Source: Haliclona indistincta (Eukaryota; Porifera; Demospongiae; Haplosclerida; Chalinidae). From it: a DNA stretch of 64,000 nucleotides. Below are positions 49,567 to 60,515 of the stretch, piece by piece. Positions within the stretch are counted from its first letter, which is position 1. Each line of letters starts with the position of its first letter. The stretch covers positions 13,249,152-13,313,151 of the forward strand of contig OZ024784.1 of assembly GCA_964017065.1 (NCBI GenBank), read 5' to 3'. The notes under the pieces were generated by a model. The model did no database searches. It saw nothing but the letters and a program-made list of their open reading frames with translations, and was not told the origin of the DNA. The translations under genes and the position numbers were made by a program.

Positions 49567-51516
49567 ATGGCTACACGTCAAGGCTTGTCTGTCGATGAAG
49601 TCTTGAACCTCCTTGATGAAGATAGTGGACAGAGTGATGATGAATTTGATGGATATATAGACGAGAAAGATAGTGAGGTGGAGCTTGAGGCCAGTGCTTT
49701 AGATGGTGAAGAAATGGATGTAGAGGCCGAAGAACAGAGTGTGTCTGATGCAGAGAGGGAGGAGCAGGCCAGTGCTATTGATGCTGAGGAGTTGCATAAT
49801 CTAGTGGATGAAGCAGAGCATAGAGTGAGAGATGCAGAAGAAGAGGGTGAACAAGAGATTGACATGGAAACAGACAGCACACATGGTAACATAAAAATAG
49901 GTCTCAAAAATAATAATAATAATCTTCCTCAACTTAATTTTTAGCCTACACACCAGAAAACATCAATGGCATGACACCCCTACAAATATGGGAGACTTTC
50001 TTCACAGATGAGATAATGCTGGATATTCACCAACAAACAGTCCTGTATGCTGAGCAGTACATAGCCACACACACGCTACCACCCCGCTCCAGAGTCCGGC
50101 AGTTGATACGGACACCTTTCGCACCCGATGAACTAAGAAAGTTCTTTGCGATAGTGATACTGATGGGGCTAATCGACTATCCACGGCTTGAAGATTATTG
50201 GCTTAGGAGCTGGCCCTTTGCCACGTCTACGTTTTCTTCCTTGATGAGTAGGGACCGATTCTCTCTCATGCTGCGCTTCCTTCATCTCAACGACAGCAAT
50301 GGATATGTACCAAAGGGGCAGGATGGCTATGATGCTCTATATAAGCTACGTCCCTTCCTAACTAAACTGCTTGAGAGGTTTGAGGCAATGTTTTCACCAA
50401 AGAAAGAAATGTCGCTGGATGAACAGATGATCAAATTCAAGGGAAGGCTGTCATTTAAACAATACATGCCCAAAAAGCCTACTAAGTGGGGCATGAAGGC
50501 CTTTGTTCTTGCCGACAGCAAGACCGGCTACACATACAGATGGCGTCTATATACAGGTACACAAAATAATAATAGTAATACATAACACAGGCATACTGCA
50601 CAAATCAATAATACAAGTACATCAAGCAATACCTGTACATGTAGGGAAAGATGACACCCTGGATGTAGATGAGAATGGGATACTGTATGCAGTCGTGATG
50701 AAATTGCTGGAAGGACTGGATACAGATCATCAGATATACATGGACAACTACTACACAAGTCCTACCTTGTTCCGCGACCTAAAACGGTTGGGATTTGGAG
50801 CTTGTGGTACAGCTCGAGTAGATCGCAAAGGAATTCCACCAACCTTTCGAGGAAAACTACCCAAGGGCCAAGTCAGAACATCAACACTAGCTGGTGGTGT
50901 CCTGGCCCTGCAATGGATGGACAAAAGATTGGTCACCATGCTCTCAACTGGCAATGATAGTAGCATGTCCACAATTCAGAGGAGGTCAAGGCATTCCACA
51001 AGTGGACTAGAAGTAATACAGAAGCCATCCGTTGTTGTCGATTACAACGCACACATGGGCGGGGTGGACCAAGCCGATCAAATGCTGTCATATTATGGCT
51101 TCTCACATCGCACAGTGAAATGGTGGCGCCGGGCGTTTTACCACCTCTTCAACGTTTCCATAGTGAATTCCTACATCCTCTACCAAGAACAAGGCGGCAA
51201 GTGCTCACATGAGCAATTTAGAGTTGAACTTGCTCGTCAGCTTCTATCAAAAGCAGAATTAAATGTACCGTCACCAACGCCACTAGTCTCACTCACCCCG
51301 ACTTCACGGCTAACAGGCAGGCACTTCTTGGGAAAGATCCCTACTTCAACCAGTGGGCGCATAGTCCAGTCACAATGTCGTGTGTGCTGTTGGAGAAAGG
51401 GGAGGAAAAGAGTCACCACAACATACAGATGTAAACAATGCGAAGTTCCGTTATGTGTAGTTCCATGCTTCGAACTGTATCACACACACACAAACCCAGT
51501 TAGGTATTTAAATTAG
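49567..51516 (+). CDS. piggyBac (PGBD-type) transposase, intact
   Basis: Three exons (49567-49885, 49945-50556, 50645-51516) give 600 aa in frame. It cuts and pastes the element at TTAA sites. Start MATRQGLSVDEVLNLLDED is chosen over an upstream in-frame ATG (49546) because it fits the family. An acidic N-terminal region is followed by the DDE_Tnp_1_7 domain beginning NGMTPLQIWETFFTDEI. The catalytic aspartates are visible in MSLDEQMIKFKGR, YMDNYYTSP and NAHMGGVDQADQ. The C-terminus is a Cys-rich finger (CRVCCWRKGRK, CKQCEVPLCVVPCFELYH) that binds element ends in this family. No stop, frameshift or lost catalytic residue is apparent, so the protein may be functional. Confidence 0.9.
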
Positions 51517-51642
51517 CAAACACATCTGTACACACTATCTACATGCTCACTTACACAAGAATTAGTATTCACCTTTGTATGGTAGTGGGTAGATGTTAGA
51601 AACAGGACGTTCTCACGGCTGAAGCAAACACGACGGCAAGAC

Positions 51643-52560
51643 TAGCTTTGACAGGTCACCGGCCGCACAGTTATAACACTTTCCAGAGCTAATTCAGAGC
51701 ACAAGTATACATGTCATACAACACTCACATAGCTGTAGCTAGAACAAAAGGCCCAAGTAGAAGCGATACCAAGTTGTCCAACAAAGTACAGCAACACTAT
51801 TGAATTCATGGATGGCGGTCCAGTGAAGGTAGCAAACACGGTTCAAACAGGACAAAAACAGCTACTGATCCAGATAAAACACTTACAGGCACTTCCACAA
51901 CGACTAAGGTCCACAACTAAACAACAGAGAAGGTCCTAGGTCCTGTACACACGTAGTAGCAAGAAAGGGAAGCTTTGAAATAGTACTCGTTCAGCCATTC
52001 ACACATGGCGAGTAGCTTTGACAGGTCACACACCTCTAAAACATTATCCAGTCATAGTCAAGAGCATTAGTAGATGTTGGACAACATTCACATAGCTGTA
52101 GCAAGCGCAAGATGGTGAGTAGAAGAGCCACAAAGTGTATAACAAAGTACAGCAACCCGTTCGAATTTTTCGTTGAAAGTGGCGTTTTAGTCAAGGTAGC
52201 AAACGCGGTTCAAACAGGACAAAAACAGCTACTGATCCAGAAAAACACTCACAGACACTTCCACAATGACTAAGGTTCATAACTAAACAACAACGAAGGT
52301 CCTAGGTGCTGCAGACACGTAGTAGTATGAGAGGGAAGCTTTGAAATAGTACACGTTCAGCCATTCACACACGGCGAGTAGCTTTGACAGGTCACACACC
52401 GCTGAAACACTCTCCAGTGATAGCCCCGAGCATTAGTAGATGTTAGACAACATTCACATAGCTGTAGCAAGCGTGAGATGGTGAGTAGAAGCGGCACAAA
52501 GTGTACAACAAAGTACAGCAACGTGTTCGAATTCTTGTGTCAATAATTTCAAAATGGACG
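51643..52560. repeat. Tandem repeat of about 366-370 bp, about 2.5 copies, in the piggyBac 3' region
   Basis: Units begin TAGCTTTGACAGGTCAC at 51643, 52013 and 52379. Each contains ACATAGCTGTAGC, ACAAAGTACAGCAAC and (in the first two) CGGTTCAAACAGGACAAAAA at matching offsets, with roughly 10-20 percent divergence. Internal repeats near piggyBac ends can carry transposase binding sites; whether these do is unknown. Confidence 0.85.
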
Positions 52561-52966
52561 TTCAGTCGAGGTAACAAACACGCCACGCTAGAGTTGAAAT
52601 CATCGCCGGATCCTAATAGTCCACTGACAGAGGCTTTGACTATGATCAAGGTCCAGTTTACAACAACTCTTGTTCTTCTAGCTGCTGTACCGGCTGAGCG
52701 ACGCGAGCAGCAATCGAGAATAATTCGTTCGACCAAGTTTCCCTAGGTACAGAACAGCTTTCACAGGTGACAGGTATCTTTAAGGCAAAGATCAAAGTTA
52801 CTCAGACAATAGTAAACAGATCTACAATAGCATCGTACCTGTACTTCATCGGTTCAAGCGTCTAGAGCAGAAAGAATGCGCACTACCAAGACAACCATCA
52901 AAATTCAAAAACAACCATCGCGTGACGTGGGTGGAGTAACGTTTACAATTAATCGCGGTAAAAGGG

Positions 52967-55900
52967 TTAAATGTACGATACATAGCTGTCATCACAGTCA
53001 CGTTTCGCGCCCGTATACAGGTCTGTATCGGGAAAAGATTATTGGCTGTGTAATAGTCCTCATTTACAGCTCCATTCACAGGGCATAATGTTTACCGACC
53101 ACTCGCGCAGTCGCCTGCACAAGCTACATTGCTACCAGCGAGAAGCATGCGATAGACAAGTCTTCCACGTTTCTTTGCGCAATATCCCGAATGAGCTGAC
53201 TGATTTACACAATTTCGGATATCACAAAGTTCCTCATGTTGGTAAGTAGTAAAAGATATTGGTGAATATTAAAGGTGAGCGTGTTGATATTGTCTAATGC
53301 AGGAGCGTATGGTGATAACTATCATCTCTCTCGACCACTGGTGCTTTTGTCAATGCCAACCACAACAAAGTTAGTAATGTTGAGAAGTGAGAAATGTGAA
53401 ATGATACCAATTAGGAGCTAAATACAGTATAATCACCCGAAGATAGATTCCAGCGAATTGCAGAGATTTTCAGTGTAAAAAACCTCAGGTCTGGTGCCCA
53501 CGCTTAAATTCGAGCGAATTGCAGACATTTGCGGTGTCAAAACGTCACCACACCTGTGACACCTCGTGTAGCCAGCTTACAAGTAGGTCACGACCCATAT
53601 GTACAACTAATACAAGTTTGGTCTATCTAAAATCCCTGTCATGAATATTGTACAAGTGGAATTTTCTGTGCCTGTAGAAAGCTCTTTTATCGTTAATTTT
53701 TTCAGGTGCTTAATGCAGCTTCCAGCTAGTATGATGGAAAGTATACAGGTAGAATTGTCTATTGAGAGTGTAGCAAAGGAACTGGTTCATATTGTGGTGC
53801 AGTCGGCACTTGATCATTGTAACACAGAGTCTAATGTCCATCAAGCAACTGCAGTACAGCGTGAAGTTGTGAACAACAATATCGATGAAGAAATTGATAT
53901 TCGCATGCAAGCAAAAAAGATAGTTCGTAAAGTTCTACATGTAGCTTGCAAGCGTTGGGACCAAATGAACAGAAGATGCTCTATTGATTACTTGGTAGCC
54001 AGCACAAAAAAACTAAAAATCAGTGACACTCCTTCTCCTCCATCTCTGGACTTGTGCCCTATCAGTGACTACGAACCTGAGCCCAGTAGCATTAGTCTGC
54101 CGGCAATTCTTGTAGACGATGATGACGATTATGAGGAAACAAGTAGAAGACAATTGGGAAAGAGGCGTCAACGCAGTGAATCTCATGATGCTGTAATGCT
54201 GCGAGAGTTATCTGTGTTTCAGATGGAAAGAAAGAGCAAATCAACTACCAGTTCCAAGTCATCTACCAGCTTGCATAGTTCCAAGTCAGATAGCAGCTTG
54301 TCAAGTCCCAACAGATCTCCAATAGTCACTCCAAAACGAAAAGCTAGACTAGATGTGAACAATATCGTATCAAGTATACAGAGAATGTCTATTGTTGAGG
54401 TCAGTGAAGAAGAGGCAGATGAGGATGAAGACGATTACACTGAAATGCCAGCTGTAACAAAGTCCTATCAAGAAAGGGCTGAAGAGGCAAATGATGTGCA
54501 TACCAGTACTAGTAGTACTAGGAAGTCTGATCTAACTGCTTTACCCTCCATGGATTATTACATCATCATTCACTCTCTAACACCCCCAACACCTTGTCAA
54601 AAGTTTCTCTGCTCCAATTCCAATGAAGTGAATCTGGCCTATCACTGCTGGCTTTATCCATTCATGCCCGTCGATCCATCTCTGAGTGTGTCAGAACAGG
54701 TTGAGATGGGAGTGTTTGAGCCATCTGCAGGTGTAGTTCCAGTACACCAGGATCTGCAGGATGCTGGAATAGCCTTTAATTGTGTTGAGCCAAGGTGAGA
54801 TCATGCGGTGATTGATATGTGATGATCAGCTTGTGTGTATACTTGCTACAGGACTGTTTGTATCCACAGCTGCTGCTTCTCTCCTGACAATGCACAGTTA
54901 CAGCTTCTCTCACTACCTGATGAAAAATTATTTGATGGGCAGCTTTTTGTGTTCTTTTCTGTTGCAATGCATGGAGGAAGGAAAGTGATCACATTTCATG
55001 CTATTCCTAGCAGTACGGCAGCTGAGACAAGTCTCAAGGAAATCATAACTAAATCTGGAGATACTCTAGGTGATCTTTTGGCTTCACTCTCAGGAATGTT
55101 TCCTCTCCTTACCAACAAACTTCAACACCTACTCACACCTCTCTGTTATGACTGATAGTGTCGAATTTTGAAGCAGTGATAAAAAAAATAAATTATTTTG
55201 ATTAAAACCGGATACTAACAGCTGTGGGCGTGTCTATCCGTATACTTTGTTGTCACTGGGACATTGAAGTGAGAAAGGCCGATGACTATGCCGAGTTTTA
55301 TGGACAAGAACCTCCCAGAAGAGACGCTTGAGGCTATGGACTTGCTCCGTAGAAACGAAGAGTTATGTGATGTCGAGCTGGTAGCAGATACACAGTGTTT
55401 CCGAGCTCACAGAGTCGTCTTGGCTGCCACCAGCATGTACTTCAGAGCAATGTTTTGCCGGCAGATGGCGGAAAGTGGCCAGAGGCGTATCTCTATCCAG
55501 GGAGTAGACGCGGAGGCTCTGGCCGCCCTAATCAAGTTCTCGTACACGTGTATACTAGAAATTAATGAGGAGAATGCTCAAAGCTTGCTGGCGGCTTCCA
55601 ACTTTCTTCAAATGCTCAGAGCCCGGGAAGCCTGCTGTAAATTTCTACAAGAACGGCTGGATCCGATCAACTGTTTGGACGTAGCAGACTTTGCCGAATT
55701 TCAATCCTGTGATGACTTGTTGAGAGCAACTCTTGCTTTTTGTCAACATAACTTCACAGAGATGTCAAAAACTGAGCGGTTTGTTCTTATCTCTTACCAG
55801 CGCATCCGTCACTTTCTTATTAGCAATGACTTGCTACTTCCAGAGGGTGAGGAGACAGTTTTCAACGGCTTGATTCGCTGGACCAAGCACAATCCAACAG

Positions 55901-56359
55901 AGAGAGCAGGTCACTTTTCTGAGTTGCTCAATCACATTAAGCTTCCACTTCTTGGTCAGGAGTTCTTTGCTGTCGAGGTTGCCGCCAACCCTTTAGTACA
56001 CAGTGATGAACATTGTATGAAACTCATCAGAGAAGCTGCACGAGCGCTATACAACGATGGCTACCCTACTGGCCTGCCACATCTTAGTCGCCTACCTACA
56101 CAAATTCCCATGAAATGGTGGCCGCGCGATACATTACGAGCAGGAGAGGTTATTCACATATTAGGTGAAGCACTAACACTATGTGTCTAGTATTAGCATT
56201 GTCTGGTAAATTCAATAGTGTACTAATGATGTCTACTATGCAGTATTATTGTATGTGTACATTATATCACCTTGTGTCTATTTAGGTGGAGTATCTGAAC
56301 ACGAGACACTTGGTAATGTAGAATGCTATAATCCTAATACCAACCACTGGGTGGTGGAT
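52967..56359 (+). repeat. Direct duplication, copy 2 (3.39 kb)
   Basis: Same segment as 45874-49266. It starts at the TTAA that borders the piggyBac right end, carries the last 84 bp of the CACTA-like element (to its inverted repeat at 53037-53050), the unknown gene and the Kelch 5' half, and then continues uninterrupted into the rest of the Kelch gene. Confidence 0.95.
53088..55155 (+). CDS. Unrecognised 537-aa protein, downstream duplicate
   Basis: Exons 53088-53241, 53303-53369, 53706-54794 and 54852-55155, identical in layout to the copy at 45995. It differs by Thr for Ile at residue 3 and Cys for Phe in the segment NRRCSIDYLV. The piggyBac right end lies about 120 bp upstream of the start codon, so its 5' flank differs from that of copy 1 beyond the shared 121 bp. 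Function unknown: acidic and serine-rich middle, possible amphipathic helix near residue 85, globular-looking C-terminus. An AATAAA-type signal follows the stop (AAAAAAATAAATTATT, about 30 bp downstream). Confidence 0.65.
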
Positions 56360-57566
56360 GTCATACCACAGATGAAGTATCGCCGCAGTGGAGTAGGTAG
56401 GTTAATACCTTCATCATATTCTTTGCTTCCATTGTTTCGTGTAGGTGTTGCTGTGTTACAGGGATTGCTGTTTGCTATTGGTGGATACCTTGAGGGAAAA
56501 ACCAGTACTGATGCTGTTGAGTGTTATAATCCTCGCACAAAGAGGTCCGCCATGTTTATTAGACATAACATGAGTGTGTACCATACTGTGTGTCTTAATC
56601 ATGTCTCTATTGCTTTGGTTCTGTTATCTTGTGTGTGTGTACCGCTACAATGTTTATGTGCTTCTGTGTTGGCTTGACTCTTAGATGGACTCAAGTTAGT
56701 AGTATGCTAACAGCAAGAATGAATCTTGGTGTCGGTGCCATTAAAGACATGAGGGATGCTGTCACAGGAGCAACATTCAGTGCTATCTACGCCATTGGAG
56801 GCTACAGTGGCAAGTCTATCCTTGGCACCGCTGAGAAGTATGATATCGAGACAGACACGTGGTCTGATATAGCCCCTATGAGGACTCCTCGTCGCAATGT
56901 TGGTAAGTAAAAGAGGAGCACATCTGCTAGTGCATCATGATGTTCTTCAGGTGTCGCTGTTATTGACAACCTGCTGTATGCTGTTGGTGGGAGCAACAGA
57001 GATGATGGTACTCGGTCTAACCTCAACTCAATGGAGCGTTACAACCCTGACAAGGATGAGTGGGAGGAGATGCCTCCCATGCATCGCAGTAGAGGAGCTG
57101 CCAGTGTTACTGCTCTCTCAGGCTGTCTATATGCTGTGGGAGGCTATGATTCTGGTTTGTGATGAGTGCATGCATGATCTGAATACTTGATTCATGATGC
57201 TATTGTAGGTCAGTGGTTATGTGAAGTGGAACGATTCGATCCAATCTTAAACCAATGGTCACTGATAGCCCCAATGCATCATAGTAGAACTGGAGTAGCT
57301 GTGACAGCTCTCAATGGTTAGTATCACCCACAGCCACCACATAGATGATGATGATGCCTTTATTTACAGGTGAAGTTTATGCTATTGGAGGCTACAATGG
57401 TGTCAAAACAGTAGACGTGGTTGAGAAGTATAATCCAGAAGAAGGGACCTGGACTGAGGTAGCCTCTCTCGTGTCTGGCCGTAGTGTGCCTGGCATTGCT
57501 GTGGCCTACCTCTGGCCTGTCCAGTCAACAATGAAGGCATTTTGGGAGCCAGAATCATCACTTTAA
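55282..57566 (+). CDS. KLHL-type BTB-BACK-Kelch protein, complete copy
   Basis: A likely substrate adaptor for CUL3 ubiquitin ligases. Seven exons (55282-56164, 56286-56396, 56445-56544, 56685-56902, 56951-57154, 57209-57316, 57370-57566) sum to 606 aa, the usual size for KLHL proteins. The BTB domain spans about 25-130 (CDVELVADTQCFRAHRVVLA; FSYTCILEI), the BACK domain about 135-240 (CLDVADFAEFQSCDDLL; LPLLGQEFF). Six Kelch blades follow from residue about 290, with repeated GG plus Y and W signatures (FAIGGYLEGK, YAIGGYSGKS, YAVGGSNRDD, YAVGGYDSG, YAIGGYNGVK). The donor after exon 3 (GTCCGC) is weak but phase demands it. Subfamily placement (KLHL17/18/20-like) is a guess, so no symbol is given. 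Confidence 0.9.
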
Positions 57567-57774
57567 CTTTGTACTATTCTACCACTCCATGTAGCATTTA
57601 GGTGCATCAAATCATCAAATATCCTTCAATTATCCTTCTGCCTGATTGTTCTCTATCTCACTTGCCTTTTCATCTGTGTGTATTTTATGCTAGCCACACG
57701 CAATATATAACCTTTGCTATAAGTCAATTTCACAATGTAGTATTGAACAGTGACGAGTGCGACACTGCTAATTA

Positions 57775-59412
57775 TTATGACTGCAGTTTTACAGGAGGTT
57801 CTAATTCAGTTTCAAATTCTATCTCAACTCGAGGTCTCTTTCTGCGCTGATGACTTGAGCTAGGCACAACTACATGTTGTGACTCTTCCTCCTCCTCATC
57901 ACTTAATTCAAAGTCCTTTAGAACAAACAATACCAGCCATTACATACCACACATCCAACTGCACCTCCATATCACTGAGATCACTCTCTTCTATTTCATC
58001 TGCTGGCACAAACTGAGGACCTTCCTCCTCCTCCTCTTCCTATCATGGTGCATCCATCCAAAACATAACCGTGTCCAATAACTAACCTCATCTTCCTCAG
58101 ACTCAACCTCCTCTTGGTCTAAAGCCTTTTCAAATGCAGTAGAAGGGAAATTGTAGATATCTCCATACTGGATTTGCAAAAAATTATAAACCTCTTACTA
58201 CTAATGCAGACAGGTTGCACTCACTGTTCCCTTCTTCAACCTCTCCAATAGTTCCTTTTCTATACTGGTCTCCAGTCGTGCAGCAACCAGAGCCTTGCCC
58301 TGTGTGATTCAACGAGTACATGGACCAGGAGCGTTCAACCATGCTGTCTATGGTTCAACTGTGGATAACGAAATCTAAATTCCGCCGCTTGTGCTTGCTG
58401 GCTGCATAAGATGGCGATCATGGCTCTGGCTGAATGCTCGCTTGTTTTAGCTGGAAACGGGCGTGGATGAATGTATAGGTAGGAAATAGTGAACCACAAT
58501 GCGCAAAGAAAGGCCCAAGTTCCAAGTAGTAAAAGCGCATGGCGGCAGACTTTAGACTTCGATATTACTAAAGCGAATACGGCAGTGCCAGTTGAAAACT
58601 CCTAACCATCCCCTTATACGCTCCTGGCTGTACCCAATACATTAATACACGTAGCTTACCTCTCTTCTGGCTTCCCTCTTCTCAACCTTTCGGTTCAACG
58701 GAACAATCTTTCTCCTTCACAGATTATAACCACACGTGGTAGTGTTATGTCAACCTACAGCTCACCTTGTTTTTAACTTCAGTTTACGCATTCTAATAAG
58801 GTACTATAAGGGAAAGACCAGGCTTTGAGTAACAATAAACATAATAGACTATGCCTACCTGAGTAATCTTAGTGAATCTCTGTTTGCACTTGTGAATTAA
58901 CCATTTGGGCCAGTAAATAAGATGGCGATCAATCTGATGCATAATTTGGTATGAAATCTCCGATAATTAGAAATTACACACCTGCTTGAGAGCCTGATCA
59001 TAGCTATTCGACAGTCTGATCTTTTCCCACATTCTAGCAGGTTGATGGGCTCTCTCAATCTCTTTCATGTACAAGTATACCTTTCCTGAGAGAATTATTA
59101 CAAAATAAATACCAATATAGCTATACAACTCTACCATCAAACTCTCGGATAGTAGCATATCTACTGTTTGCCAAAGGACATGATCTTCTGTTGCACAGTC
59201 CAGAGACATTAAAACGGTTTCGACAAAACGTGCTCGACTTAGTTCTGAATTTGAATCAATAATCTCGCAGCTAGTCGCAGTATGATAATGTCCTTACTTT
59301 GTCTTGAACGAACAAAAACCATGATTGATTAGATCCCAGATTAGCTGTTAGTTCAGAAACAAGTTGAGCGTTTTATAGATCGTGTGAAACAGCTTACCGG
59401 ATCGCTCTGCAT
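57775..59412 (-). CDS. MAK16: MAK16, 60S ribosome assembly factor
   Basis: MAK16 binds early pre-60S particles together with RPF1 and other factors in the nucleolus. Eleven exons (59398-59412, 59298-59344, 59135-59244, 58982-59085, 58859-58933, 58766-58803, 58660-58714, 58225-58299, 58087-58167, 57953-58039, 57775-57915) give 275 aa; human has 300. The first exon is only 15 nt (MQSDP) and joins [14 protein letters not shown] exactly as in the human start. Next come the four-Cys zinc-binding stretch [53 protein letters not shown], then the basic region [18 protein letters not shown] and [16 protein letters not shown]. An acidic tail ([11 protein letters not shown]) ends in [14 protein letters not shown]. 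Converges with the Kelch gene, diverges from ATP5MK. Confidence 0.94.
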
Positions 59413-59669
59413 CTCTGCTCTTCCACCACGTGATAGTGGGTGTGGCTGCTTTTTATTGTGTTTATCTCTGAGGGAAGGGTTAAAATCCGAGGACCTGACC
59501 AGGCCAGCTCGACTCACTCAGAGTCAAGTTGCTATCGTTCAGTTCTTATTCTGAATTGTTTACCAGACAGTGGGAAGGTAGGGTAATCCATATTTGTTAA
59601 CGTAGTTTCAACACCAACATGTAACGTACACTTGTGGTGAGCAATAATTAGAGTCTGTCATTCTCAGAA
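59413..59669. promoter_or_regulatory. Divergent promoter of MAK16 (-) and ATP5MK (+)
   Basis: 257 bp between the two start codons, without a TATA box. A CCACGTGATAG segment next to MAK16 contains CACGTG. Sharing of elements is inferred from spacing only. Confidence 0.5.
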
Positions 59670-59902
59670 ATGGCTGCTGAATCACTGACTGGATGGAAGG
59701 TTTACTTTAATACTGTAACTATTAGTGGCAAAAGAAATGTAAGTTGAAAAAGCAGCTGTGTGTGTGCCCTATGCATCATCTATTTCATAATTTCTGCTTG
59801 CAGATTGTTTTGGCTACCTATGGATCTATATTTGCCACGTATGTCATGTTTAAATGGTCAAAAAAGAGAAAGGCTAGACGAGCAGCTATTGCCAGTTCAT
59901 AA
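59670..59902 (+). CDS. ATP5MK: ATP5MK/DAPIT (USMG5), small subunit of mitochondrial ATP synthase
   Basis: A single-pass inner-membrane protein that helps hold F1Fo ATP synthase dimers together. Two exons (59670-59738, 59804-59902) encode 55 aa, close to the 58 aa of human. The family signature is clear: GWKVYFNTVTISGKRN then IVLATYGSIFATYVMFKW (human GIKKYFNSYTLTGRMN, VLATYGS). The hydrophobic segment VLATYGSIFATYVMF is the membrane helix and the tail SKKRKARR is basic. Easily missed because neither exon exceeds 100 nt. Confidence 0.93.
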
Positions 59903-60515
59903 AGACCAATTGACTATATAGATATGCAGTTCATGTACTCATAGGTGACACTACACTAATAGCTAGCATGAATCTGCATCAAGTGTACTAGTTAATAAAT
60001 TATTATTGTCAACAATATAGCTTGTTAAGCATTTGACGTCATCCATGCTGGTATAGGATTTTCCACATGTATTCGGCAAAGAAATTTTCAAAAGCAAAGC
60101 TAACTGCAGCACTGGCATCATTAATTTGTATGCAAGGTACTGTCAATGTGAGCCGTTACCGACATTGTGGTCAGTCTTTGTTCACTCAAACGAATATTTG
60201 ATGAAGTTAGCTTTCATTACATGTGGCACATACCATGACTACATGTACACAAGGAAAGTGGAATGTGAATTGAGTGTCTCTCCTAACACTATTATACAAT
60301 AAATAATATAATACTATGTCAGTGAAATTCCAATTTGATTCTTGTCTGTTGTTGTTCAAGGCCTCTGTGAATGTCAGGGATAATTGACTGGCTTGGTTGC
60401 ATGCCCTGCTAATATAAAAACAAGAATTTACTGAAGTTGTAACTCAATATTACCCCATTGGTAACTTTATACCACTCACCAGCTGATTGTGAACCACTGC
60501 ATCCATAGTCTTGTG
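59903..60515. other. Intergenic, 3' flanks of ATP5MK and the RGS gene; nothing recognised
   Basis: AATAAA-like sequence at about 59995-60000 suits the ATP5MK 3' end. No other feature is supported. Confidence 0.5.

Larger units (their letters stand above)
49267..52966 (+). mobile_element. piggyBac-family transposon, about 3.7 kb
   Basis: The right end reads ATCGCGGTAAAAGGG followed by TTAA (52967-52970), the classic piggyBac terminus and target site. The left end, TACCTATTACCGCGATG from 49267, matches the complement of the right end (CCCTTTTACCGCGAT) over TTACCGCGAT, but its tip is short and no TTAA precedes it. It encodes a complete transposase (49567-51516). The left non-coding part holds self-complementary GCGCATATATTTATGCGC and CGCATATATATATGCG tracts; the right part holds tandem repeats. 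Confidence 0.85.
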
